From the NCBI RefSeq assembly GCF_039822285.1, contig NZ_JBAJEY010000001.1, positions 806,001-870,000 on the forward strand: 64,000 bases of DNA, given 5' to 3'. How positions within the stretch are numbered: the stretch's first letter is position 1; every line of letters starts with the position of its first letter. The stretch is from Thiofaba sp039822285 (GTDB lineage: Bacteria > Pseudomonadota > Gammaproteobacteria > Halothiobacillales > Halothiobacillaceae). Below are positions 1 to 7,291 of this stretch, one piece after another. Both the position numbers and the translations under genes were made by a program. The notes under the pieces are model-generated. The model was not told the origin of the DNA, did not search any database, and was given only the letters and a program-made list of their open reading frames with translations.

Positions 1-66
1 TCGCACGCGGGCGAGTGCCTTTCTTTGCTTGCCCAAAGAAAGGCACCAAAGAAAGGGCACCCCCGC

Positions 67-204
67 GGGGTCGCCCTTCGGGCAAGCCATGGCCGGGGCT
101 GCTCCGACCGGGCCGTCCCGACGCGACTTCCTGTCGCGGCGGGACTGAAAGGGCCATCCATGGCCCTTTCACCCGGTCTCCACAGCCCCGGCCATGGCGA
201 CCCC
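67..204. repeat. 138-nt multi-branched palindromic element
   Basis: Read directly from the bases. The outer arm GGGGTCGCC (67-75) pairs with GGCGACCCC (196-204). A 16-bp arm (86-101, GCCATGGCCGGGGCTG) pairs perfectly with 183-198 and shares three bases with the outer arm, so those two compete at 196-198. Next inside, GACCGGG (106-112) pairs with CCCGGTC (172-178). The centre holds two hairpins: 115-145 (GTCCCG and CGCGAC arms, loop TTCCT, one A.G mismatch) and 146-171 (TGAAAGGGCCA / TGGCCCTTTCA, loop TCCA). A small hairpin lies at 73-83. It could be a structured RNA, a BIME-like REP cluster or a MITE-like element. The sequence alone does not decide. Confidence 0.7.
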
Positions 205-231
205 AAGGGGGAATTCGCCCCTCACCCCCAG

Positions 232-254
232 CCCCTCTCCCAAAGGGAGAGGGG
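232..254. repeat. Dispersed GC-rich palindrome (family B), copy 1
   Basis: CCCCTCTCCC (232-241) and GGGAGAGGGG (245-254) are perfect inverted arms around AAA. Related copies occur at 6573-6616, 21042-21135, 39150-39200 and 55487-55512. Confidence 0.7.
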
Positions 255-303
255 AGTCCAAAAAACCTTCACTTCCCAAACACCGCCCACCCCGCCAAAA
301 ACC

Positions 304-663
304 ATGTCCCTCCACCACCCCACCGCCATCACCCTCCACCGCCAAAGCCGCACCCTCGAAGTCGCCTTCGACGATGGCAGCACCTTCACCCTGCCCTGCG
401 AATACCTGCGCGTGTTCTCCCCCTCCGCCGAGGTCCGCGGCCACGGCCTGCCGGAGCCGCTCTTGGTCAGCGGCAAGCGCGAGGTCAACATCGACGCTAT
501 CGAACCGGTCGGCCAGTACGCGGTGAAGCTGATCTTCGACGACGGACACGACAGCGGGCTGTATGATTGGGACTTTCTCTACGCCCTCGGCCGGGACCAC
601 GACGCCCACTGGGCGCGCTATCTCGAACGGCTGAACGCGGCGGGCAAGACACGGGACGCATGA
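304..663 (+). CDS. DUF971 / gamma-butyrobetaine hydroxylase-like N-terminal domain protein
   Basis: 119-residue protein made of one DUF971 domain, the small fold also found at the N-terminus of gamma-butyrobetaine dioxygenase. Family-typical features are the early L-EVAFDDGS segment, the LPCEYLRVFSPSAEVRGHG block (about residues 25-45) and the C-terminal DGHDSGLYDWDFLY block with the RYLERL tail. ATG 304 was chosen because the frame upstream runs through repeat DNA and the domain begins about ten residues after this Met. The stop overlaps the ATG of ubiE, so the two are translationally coupled. Free-standing DUF971 proteins are commonly encoded next to ubiE in proteobacteria, and their biochemical role is not established. 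A link to quinone synthesis is inferred from position only. Confidence 0.85.
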   Translation: MSLHHPTAITLHRQSRTLEVAFDDGSTFTLPCEYLRVFSPSAEVRGHGLPEPLLVSGKREVNIDAIEPVGQYAVKLIFDDGHDSGLYDWDFLYALGRDHDAHWARYLERLNAAGKTRDA

Positions 664-1409
664 TGAGCAAAGACTCGACGGATTTCGGCTTCCGCCGCGT
701 GGCGGTGGAGGAGAAGGCGAAACTTGTGCGCGGGGTGTTCGACTCCGTGGCCGGCAAGTACGACCTGATGAACGACCTGATGTCGTTCGGCATCCATCGC
801 CTGTGGAAGCGCATCACCCTCGCGCGTACTGGCCTGCGGCCCGGCATGCGCGCCCTTGATCTTGCCGGCGGCACCGGGGATCTGGCCGCCGGAATGCTCC
901 GGCAGGTCGGCCGCGAGGGCTTGGTGGTGCTGTCCGACATCAATGCCCAGATGCTCATCCGCGGCCGCGATCGCCTGATCAACGACGGTTTCGGCGCCGA
1001 GGCCCAGAGCGCACAGGTCAACGCGGAGATGATCCCATTCGCCGACAACAGCTTCGATGCCGTCACCATCGGCTTCGGCCTGCGCAATGTCACCCATAAG
1101 GAGCAGGCGCTCGCCGAGATGCTGCGGGTGCTCAAGCCCGGCGGACGCGCGCTGGTGCTGGAGTTCTCCCACCCGCGCCACGACCTGATGAAGAAGCTCT
1201 ACGACCTCTACTCCTTCAAGGCCCTGCCGCTGATGGGCAAGCTGGTCGCGGGGGATGCGGAGAGTTACCAGTACCTGGCCGAGTCGATCCGCATGCACCC
1301 GGCCCAGGACACCCTCAAAGGCATGATGGAAGCCGCGGGGTTCATGCGCTGCGACTATCTCAACATGAGCGATGGCATCGTCGCCCTGCACTGGGGTTTC
1401 AAGGCGTGA
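663..1409 (+). CDS. ubiE: Ubiquinone/menaquinone biosynthesis C-methyltransferase UbiE
   Basis: 248-residue class I SAM-dependent methyltransferase that C-methylates the benzoquinol ring (2-polyprenyl-6-methoxy-1,4-benzoquinol step) and the demethylmenaquinol ring. Visible UbiE signatures are VFDSVAGKYDLMNDLMSFGIHRLWK near the N-terminus, the SAM loop LDLAGGTGDLA (about residues 65-75), the NAEMIPFADNSFD segment, GFGLRNVTHKEQAL and the family C-terminal stretch YLAESIRMHP with SDGIVALHWGFKA. The length is normal. Tandem ATGs at 660 and 663 overlap the stop of the preceding gene; 663 was taken, and 660 would add one Met. The stop overlaps the GTG of ubiJ. It is the first recognised quinone gene of an overlapping ubiE-ubiJ-ubiB block. 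Confidence 0.96.
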   Translation: MSKDSTDFGFRRVAVEEKAKLVRGVFDSVAGKYDLMNDLMSFGIHRLWKRITLARTGLRPGMRALDLAGGTGDLAAGMLRQVGREGLVVLSDINAQMLIRGRDRLINDGFGAEAQSAQVNAEMIPFADNSFDAVTIGFGLRNVTHKEQALAEMLRVLKPGGRALVLEFSHPRHDLMKKLYDLYSFKALPLMGKLVAGDAESYQYLAESIRMHPAQDTLKGMMEAAGFMRCDYLNMSDGIVALHWGFKA

Positions 1410-2032
1410 CCCCCGAAATCGCCGAGCTGGCGCGCCTTGTACTGGAGCGGGCCTGCAACGCCGCGCTCGAGGCTGACCCGGCCACCCGGGAGGAGCTCCG
1501 CGGGCTGGCCGGCAGGCGCATCCGCATCGAGCTGAAAGGCCTGTTCGACCTCGACCTGCTGCCCCAGAGCGATGCGCTGATCGTGGCCGGTCCCGGACCG
1601 GATGCCCCTGATGCCGTGCTGCGCGCCTCGCCGTTCGGCTTCCTGCGCGCACGGATGCGCGGCGATCTGATGCATGGCGACATCGAGCTGACCGGCGACC
1701 CTCACCTTGCCGTGCGCACCGCCCGCCTCCTCGGCGGACTCGCGCCTGACCTCGAGGTGGCGCTGACCCCGCATGTCGGCATGCTGCTCGCCCATCAGCT
1801 CGGCCGTGTGTGGCGTGGCGTGAACGACGAACTGCACCGCTTTACCGAGCACCGCCTGCAGGATACGGCCGACGACCTGCGCGACGAAACCGGCCTCGCC
1901 CCCCACCGCGCCGAACTGGAACCGTGGTTCGATGCCGTCGACCGGATGCGGGAGGGGGTGGACGCGCTGGAGGCGCGCCTCCGGCGTCTGGAAGAAGGGT
2001 TCGAACGTTCGCGCATGGAGACGAGCGCATGA
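1406..2032 (+). CDS. ubiJ: Ubiquinone biosynthesis accessory factor UbiJ (SCP2 domain)
   Basis: 208-residue SCP2-type lipid-binding protein. In Enterobacteria UbiJ is an accessory factor that brings hydrophobic quinone intermediates to the Ubi enzyme complex and is not itself catalytic. The N-terminal two thirds carry the SCP2-like fold (RIELKGLFDLDLLPQ, RMRGDLMHGDIELTGDPHLA). The C-terminal part, about residues 150-200, is charged and helical with heptad character (DRMREGVDALEARLRRLEEGFER), matching the usual UbiJ coiled coil. GTG start at 1406 overlaps the ubiE stop, and the TGA overlaps the ubiB ATG. Position between ubiE and ubiB is diagnostic. The sequence is divergent, as is normal for this family. 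Confidence 0.88.
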   Translation: MTPEIAELARLVLERACNAALEADPATREELRGLAGRRIRIELKGLFDLDLLPQSDALIVAGPGPDAPDAVLRASPFGFLRARMRGDLMHGDIELTGDPHLAVRTARLLGGLAPDLEVALTPHVGMLLAHQLGRVWRGVNDELHRFTEHRLQDTADDLRDETGLAPHRAELEPWFDAVDRMREGVDALEARLRRLEEGFERSRMETSA

Positions 2033-3600
2033 TCCGCCCCCGCCTCCTGATCCGCCTGACCGTCATCCAGTGGACCCTGATGCGCCACGGGCTGGACGAA
2101 CTGCTGTTCGCCACCCCCTGGTTCAAGCCGCTGCGCTTCATGCTCTGGCTCTCACCCTGGCGCCTTCTCGGTCGCACCCGCCGCTCGCGCGGCGAGCGCC
2201 TGCGGCAGGCCTTGGAGGAACTGGGACCGATCTTCGTCAAGTTCGGCCAGGCCCTCTCCACCCGCCGCGACCTGCTGCCCGAGGACGTGGCCGACGAACT
2301 GGCGAAGCTGCAGGACCGGGTGCCGCCCTTCCCCGGCACGCAGGCCCGTGCCCTGATCGAAAAGGCACTCGGCAAGCCGGTCGGCGAGCTGTTCCTCGAG
2401 TTCGACGAGACTCCGCTCGCCTCCGCCTCCATTGCCCAGGTGCACCCGGCACGCCTGCCGGACGGCAAGGCTGTGGTGGTCAAGGTGGTGCGCCCCAATA
2501 TACTGCCCATCATCGAGCGCGACCTCGAGATCCTCCACACCCTCGCCACCCTGGCCGAGAAGGCCTCGCGCGAGGCGCGCCGCCTGCACCCTGTGGACGT
2601 GGTCGACGAGTTCGACAAGACCCTGCACGACGAGCTCGACCTCGTGCGCGAGGCGGCCAACTGCGGCCAGCTGGCGCGCCACTTCGCCGGATCGGACCTG
2701 CTGTACGTCCCCGAGGTGTACTGGGAGTACACCCAGCCGAACGTGATGGTGCAGGAGCGCATCCACGGCATCCCCATCAGCGACCTCGCCGCCCTGCGCG
2801 CGGCGGGCATCGACATGAAGGCCCTGGGCGAACGCGGGGTGGAAATCTTCTTCACCCAGGTGTTCACCCACAACTTCTTCCATGCCGACATGCACCCGGG
2901 CAATATCTTCGTTTCCCCCGAAACGCCCGCCGCACCGCGCTACATGGCGGTCGACTTCGGCATCATGGGCACCCTCACCCCGGAGGACCAGCGCTACCTG
3001 GCGGAGAACTTCCACGCCTTTTTCAACCGCGACTACCGCCGGGTGGCCGAACTACACATCGAATCCGGCTGGGTGCCGCCCCACACCCGGGTGAACGAGT
3101 TCGAGGCCGCGATCCGCACCGTCAGCGAGCCGATCTTCCAGCGCCCGCTACGCGAGATCTCCTTCGGCCACTTCCTGCTGCGCCTGTTCCAGACCGCGCG
3201 CCGCTTCGACATGGAAGTCCAGCCGCAGCTGGTGCTGCTGCAGAAGACCCTGCTGAACGTGGAGGGCCTTGGTCGCCAGCTCTATCCCGACCTTGACCTG
3301 TGGACCACCGCCAAGCCCTTCATCGAGCGCTGGATGCGCGAGCGGATCGGCCCAAAGGCGGCGCTGAACACGCTGCGCGAGGAACTGCCGCGCGCGCTCG
3401 CCCTGCTTCCCGAGCTGCCGCGCCTGACCCACGAGGCCTTGAGCGCGCAGAAGAGACAGGCGGAACTGCTGGAGCGCCAGGCACAAGAACTCCGCGCCCT
3501 GCGGGGATCGATGGAACGTGCACGCCGCATCGGCCTGCAGCTGACCCTACTCGCCATCACGGCCATGCTCCTGACCTTGGGCCTGTGCTGGATGGCCTGA
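2029..3600 (+). CDS. ubiB: Probable protein kinase/ATPase UbiB, ubiquinone biosynthesis
   Basis: 523-residue atypical kinase-like ATPase of the UbiB/ADCK/ABC1 family, an inner-membrane-associated factor needed for coenzyme Q assembly. Family motifs are present: the KxGQ motif KFGQALSTRRDLLP (about residue 68), an Ala-rich loop PLASASIAQVH where kinases have a Gly-rich loop, the VVVKVVRPN lysine, HADMHPGNIFV (catalytic-loop equivalent, about residue 285) and AVDFGIMG (DFG). The C-terminus ends in a hydrophobic anchor (LQLTLLAITAMLLTLGL). ATG 2029 overlaps the ubiJ stop. Length and motifs are canonical. Confidence 0.95.
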   Translation: MIRPRLLIRLTVIQWTLMRHGLDELLFATPWFKPLRFMLWLSPWRLLGRTRRSRGERLRQALEELGPIFVKFGQALSTRRDLLPEDVADELAKLQDRVPPFPGTQARALIEKALGKPVGELFLEFDETPLASASIAQVHPARLPDGKAVVVKVVRPNILPIIERDLEILHTLATLAEKASREARRLHPVDVVDEFDKTLHDELDLVREAANCGQLARHFAGSDLLYVPEVYWEYTQPNVMVQERIHGIPISDLAALRAAGIDMKALGERGVEIFFTQVFTHNFFHADMHPGNIFVSPETPAAPRYMAVDFGIMGTLTPEDQRYLAENFHAFFNRDYRRVAELHIESGWVPPHTRVNEFEAAIRTVSEPIFQRPLREISFGHFLLRLFQTARRFDMEVQPQLVLLQKTLLNVEGLGRQLYPDLDLWTTAKPFIERWMRERIGPKAALNTLREELPRALALLPELPRLTHEALSAQKRQAELLERQAQELRALRGSMERARRIGLQLTLLAITAMLLTLGLCWMA

Positions 3601-3660
3601 GCGCCTGTCGGACATGGGACAAACCGGCTGCAGAAGCTGCGGGCCGGACCGCCTATTCCC

Positions 3661-3687
3661 ATGACAGCAGAGTGCTCTTGCTACAAT
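3661..3687 (+). promoter_or_regulatory. Weak candidate promoter before the first GGDEF-EAL gene
   Basis: ATGACA (3661-3666) resembles a -35 box and TACAAT (3682-3687) a -10 box, but the spacer of 15 is short. If real, the coding start must be ATG 3733 and not the in-frame ATG at 3661. Confidence 0.3.
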
Positions 3688-3732
3688 GTACCTTCCCTCC
3701 ACACCAACCCTTCCCTCGCACCTGCCGCCGAA

Positions 3733-6540
3733 ATGCCCGCAATCATCCAACGCTGGCGCGACCTGAGCCTGCGCCATCAGCTTCTCATCAGCCTCACGCT
3801 CGCGGCTGCCCTGCTCCTCCTCGTGCTTGGCTGGTGGACCAGCGAACAGGGCCGAGCCGTGGTCGAACGCTGCCGCGACCGGCTGCTGCAGAACAGCGCC
3901 AATCACCTGGCGGACAAGCTGGCCAGCGGCCTGAACCAGCGCTCGCGAGAGATCGGGCTGATCGCAAGCCTCCCCCAACTGCGCGACCCGAACGCCTCCG
4001 CCGCGGAAAAGCGGGTGCTGCTCGACGAGCTCAAGCGCGCCTATCCGCTCTACGCGTGGATTGGGCTCACCGACCTTGAAGGCAACGTCATCGCCGGCAG
4101 CGAAGGGCTGCTCGAAGGCAAGACCGTGGCCAAGCGGGCCTGGTTCCTTGAGGGGCTGCAAGGGCCGCATGTCGGGGACGTGCATGACGCCGTGCTGCTG
4201 GCGAAGATCCTGCCCAAACCCAAGATCGACCCGCTCCCCCTGCGGCTGGCCGACATCGCAAGCCCGGTCCACGATGCCGACGGCAGGCCCATCGGCGTGC
4301 TGTGCGGCCACCTAAGCTGGGACTGGTCGTACCTGATACGCGACGCGCTGATGAAGGGGTCGGGGTTCGGCCACGACGATCACGTCGACATCTTCGTGCT
4401 CAACAAGATGGGCAATATCCTGGTCGGCACGCCGGAGGAGCCGCCCAGTGCACGCGTGCTGAACTTCGAGAGCGTGCAGCTCGCCATGCTCGGCGACACC
4501 GGCTCGCGGGTGGAGACCTGGCCGGATGGCCGGCGCTACGTGACCGCCTTCGCCCAAACCAAGACCGCCCAAGGCTGGCCCAACCCCGAATGGATCATCC
4601 TCGCCCGCGAGCCGGTCGAGGAAGCCTATGCGGTCGCCGACCGGCTCAGCCACACCATCTTGGCAGCCTCCGCCGGGGGATTCGCCCTGTTCCTGCTGCT
4701 GCTCACCCTGCAGGTTCGGCGGATCACCGCCCCGCTTGAGCGCATCTCGAGCCATGCCCAGGCCATCGCGAGCGGTGCCAGCATCCACGCCCTGCCCAAG
4801 GCCGCTGGCACGCGCGAGGTCATGCGCCTGACCGACGCCCTCGACACCATGCTGCGCTCGCTCGACCACCAGCGGGCCGAACTGAGCATGGCAGCCAAGG
4901 TCTTCGAGCACAGCCACGAAGGCATCATGATCACCGACGCGCAAGGCCGCATCTTGCGGGTCAATCCCGCCTTTCAGAACATCACCGGCTATGCCGCAGC
5001 CGAATGCATCGGCCAGCGCCCCTCCTGCCTCAAGTCCGGGGTGCATGATGACACCTTCTACGAGAGGCTGTGGGCCGCATTGAAGGAGGCGGGGCAGTGG
5101 CGCGGAGAGATCTGGAACCGCCGCAAGAACGGCGAGGTCTATCCCGAGTGGCTGGCCATCAGCGCCGTGCGGGATGACCTCGGCGAGGTCACCCACTACA
5201 TCGGCGTCTTCACCGACATCACCGAACGCAAGGCGCAGGAGGAGCGCATTGCCCACCTCGCCCACCACGACGCCCTCACCGACCTGCCCAACCGCGTGCT
5301 GCTGCATGACCGCCTGAACATCGCCCTCGAACATGCGCGCGATCGCCAGGGACGCCTGGCCGTGCTGTTCATCGACCTGGACATGTTCAAGCACATCAAC
5401 GACACCCTGGGACACATCCAAGGGGACCAGCTGCTGGTGCAGGTGGCTGACCGGCTACGCCAGCTCACCCCCGCCATCGACACGGTGGCGCGCATGGGGG
5501 GCGACGAATTCGTCATGCTGGTGCGCGGTGATGCCGACGATGCCTCACGTCGCGCACAGACCATCCTGAAGGCCCTTCTCGCCCCCTTCGAGATCGCCGG
5601 GCGCAGCATGCACATCACCACCAGTATCGGCATCAGCCTCTACCCCGAGGACGCCGACAACCCCGATGACCTGCTGCGCCACGCCGACGTGGCCCTGTAC
5701 CAGGCCAAGCAGAGCCGCAATGCCTTCCGCTTCCATACCGAAAGCATGACCCGCCATGCGGAGGAGCGCCTGCGTCTGGAGCAAGCCCTGCGCGAGGCCA
5801 TCGAGCGGGAGCAGTTCCAACTGGCCTACCAGCCGCAGCTGAGCCTGCGCGACGGCAAGGTGATCGGCGCCGAGGCGCTGCTCCGCTGGCCGCATCCTGA
5901 GCTTGGCCCCATCCCTCCGGGACGGTTCATCCCACTGGCCGAGGAGATCGGCGTCATCGGCAGCATCGGCGACTGGGTGCTGCGCACCGCCTGCCGGCAG
6001 ATGCAGGCCTGGCGCGAGGCGTTTGGCGTGAGCTGGCGCGTGGCGGTCAACCTGTCGATCGCCCAACTGGAGAACGAGCACTGCATCAGGATCGTCCAGC
6101 GCGCCCTGAACGCGAGCGGCCTGCCCGTGGAAGCCCTCGAGATCGAGGTCACCGAGAGCATGATGATGACCGACAACCCCATGGTGCGCGGCAACCTCGA
6201 CCGCCTGCGGGGCCTGGGCATCAAGATCGCGCTGGACGACTTCGGCACCGGCTATTCGAACCTCGGCTACCTCGCTGACATGCCGATCGACATCCTCAAG
6301 ATCGACAAGCGCTTCGTCGACACCGTCACCCAGTCGGGCAAGGGCGACGCCGTGGCGCGCCTGATCATCCAGATGGCTGGCGAACTCGGCTTTTCCACCC
6401 TGGCGGAAGGGGTGGAGGATGCCCAGCAGGCCGAAGCCCTCACACGGCTGGGCTGCGACTTCGTGCAGGGCTACTACTTCGCCCGGCCGCTACCGCCCGA
6501 GGAGATCGAGGCGCGGTATTTGCACGGAGGCCGGACCTAA
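3733..6540 (+). CDS. Membrane dCache-HAMP-PAS-GGDEF-EAL c-di-GMP enzyme
   Basis: 935-residue membrane sensor. Order of parts: TM helix about 14-34; periplasmic double-Cache-like sensor about 40-300 (EIGLIASLPQLRDP, YPLYAWIGLTDLEGNVIAGS); second TM about 305-330; HAMP about 335-385; PAS about 390-510 (EGIMITDAQGRILRVNPAF); GGDEF about 515-680 with an intact RMGGDEF site; EAL about 690-930 with EALLRW, DDFGTGYSNLGYL, KIDKRF and AEGVED. All catalytic residues of both enzymatic domains are visible. The position normally holding the inhibitory RxxD site reads PAID, so product inhibition of the cyclase is probably lost. ATG 3733 was preferred over ATG 3661 because it precedes the first TM by the usual distance. 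Net activity (synthesis or hydrolysis of c-di-GMP) cannot be read from sequence. Confidence 0.9.
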   Translation: MPAIIQRWRDLSLRHQLLISLTLAAALLLLVLGWWTSEQGRAVVERCRDRLLQNSANHLADKLASGLNQRSREIGLIASLPQLRDPNASAAEKRVLLDELKRAYPLYAWIGLTDLEGNVIAGSEGLLEGKTVAKRAWFLEGLQGPHVGDVHDAVLLAKILPKPKIDPLPLRLADIASPVHDADGRPIGVLCGHLSWDWSYLIRDALMKGSGFGHDDHVDIFVLNKMGNILVGTPEEPPSARVLNFESVQLAMLGDTGSRVETWPDGRRYVTAFAQTKTAQGWPNPEWIILAREPVEEAYAVADRLSHTILAASAGGFALFLLLLTLQVRRITAPLERISSHAQAIASGASIHALPKAAGTREVMRLTDALDTMLRSLDHQRAELSMAAKVFEHSHEGIMITDAQGRILRVNPAFQNITGYAAAECIGQRPSCLKSGVHDDTFYERLWAALKEAGQWRGEIWNRRKNGEVYPEWLAISAVRDDLGEVTHYIGVFTDITERKAQEERIAHLAHHDALTDLPNRVLLHDRLNIALEHARDRQGRLAVLFIDLDMFKHINDTLGHIQGDQLLVQVADRLRQLTPAIDTVARMGGDEFVMLVRGDADDASRRAQTILKALLAPFEIAGRSMHITTSIGISLYPEDADNPDDLLRHADVALYQAKQSRNAFRFHTESMTRHAEERLRLEQALREAIEREQFQLAYQPQLSLRDGKVIGAEALLRWPHPELGPIPPGRFIPLAEEIGVIGSIGDWVLRTACRQMQAWREAFGVSWRVAVNLSIAQLENEHCIRIVQRALNASGLPVEALEIEVTESMMMTDNPMVRGNLDRLRGLGIKIALDDFGTGYSNLGYLADMPIDILKIDKRFVDTVTQSGKGDAVARLIIQMAGELGFSTLAEGVEDAQQAEALTRLGCDFVQGYYFARPLPPEEIEARYLHGGRT

Positions 6541-6572
6541 GGAAATGCTGAGAAACCTGGAATGTGGCACGT

Positions 6573-6616
6573 CCCCTCCCCCCTGGTGGGGGAGGGTTAG
6601 GGAGAGGGGGGAGAGG
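6573..6616. repeat. Dispersed GC-rich palindrome (family B), copy 2
   Basis: A C-rich arm (6573-6583) faces TGGGGGAGGG (6587-6596), followed by TTAGGGAGAGGGG. It lies between two convergent genes, where such a hairpin might also act in transcript termination. Confidence 0.65.
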
Positions 6617-6681
6617 CATTTGTTCAGCGCTTTCCTACCCCCTCGCAGGGTGCAGGCTCCGATCGTCGCCAGCGGGGCTGC

Positions 6682-7209
6682 TCACCCACCACCCGGCCTC
6701 GAGGCCTTGGGATGCGCCGCCTGCCAGCCCGCCCACAGGCGGTCGAAATGGCTGTCCATCATCCCGGTGATGGCCTGATCCTTCATGATGCTGGCGGGCA
6801 GCCAGCGCCACTGGCCGCTGAAATAGAGCAGAAACCACGGGGCATCGGCCGGCCCAACCCGTTCGCCATCGGCCAGGACGTGTTCGATGAGCGCCCAGCG
6901 GCCATCGACATGCACATCCCCCAGCACAAGGGTTTTACGCCCCGCAAGCTGCTTGCCCAGCTCTTCGAGCTCCTGATATTCCTTCTGCTGCCTGCGCCAG
7001 CGCAGGGGCAGAAAGACCAACCCTTGGTCGATCAAGGCACGCGCCTGCCCTGCCGCCAGGCCCTCGACCACACGCTGCAAAGTGGTATGGACCGCCTCGG
7101 CCTGTTGCTCGGGCGACCCTTTGGGCAGCACATCCGGCGGCGTCCCGCAGGCAGCCAGCCCCACCCCGACCAACCCCAGGACGAACACGCGACGTTGCAT
7201 GGAAACCAT
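6682..7209 (-). CDS. Putative lipoprotein of unknown function
   Basis: 175 residues. A short basic N-terminus and hydrophobic stretch end in a lipobox (LAACGT, Cys about residue 21), so it is probably acylated and membrane-anchored. The mature part is predicted to be mostly helical at first (EQQAEAVHTTLQRVVEGLAAGQARALIDQGLVFLPLRWRRQQKEYQEL) followed by a beta-rich segment (GDVHVDGRWALIEHVLADGERV, WFLLYFSGQWRWLPASIMKD). I do not recognise a named family. The start at 7209 is supported by GAGG about ten bases upstream; an ATG three codons later is the alternative. It stands alone, convergent with the preceding GGDEF-EAL gene and divergent from uvrD. Confidence 0.75.
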   Translation of the reverse strand: MVSMQRRVFVLGLVGVGLAACGTPPDVLPKGSPEQQAEAVHTTLQRVVEGLAAGQARALIDQGLVFLPLRWRRQQKEYQELEELGKQLAGRKTLVLGDVHVDGRWALIEHVLADGERVGPADAPWFLLYFSGQWRWLPASIMKDQAITGMMDSHFDRLWAGWQAAHPKASRPGGG

Positions 7210-7291
7210 GGGAAGCCATCCTCATAAAAAGAATTTAAAGCCTATTTAAAGCCATTTCCCGCGCGCTTGAAATGCCCGGTAGAATGCCGCG

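Larger units (their letters stand above)
1..303. repeat. Structured non-coding repeat region upstream of the DUF971-ubiE operon
   Basis: No convincing gene is present. Three parts are visible. Positions 15-27 and 34-46 form a perfect 13-bp inverted repeat (GTGCCTTTCTTTG / CAAAGAAAGGCAC) with a 6-nt loop. Positions 67-204 form a multi-branched, almost completely self-complementary element, described in the next entry. Positions 232-241 and 245-254 (CCCCTCTCCC / GGGAGAGGGG) are one copy of a dispersed GC-rich palindrome found four more times in the window. Short reading frames through this stretch have the biased composition of repeats and were not called. Confidence 0.75.

Noticed and set aside
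15..566. Overlapping short frames at the left edge as possible genes
   Set aside because: They run through inverted repeats and encode low-complexity Pro/Arg/Gly sequence. Only the DUF971 frame from 304 has family motifs.
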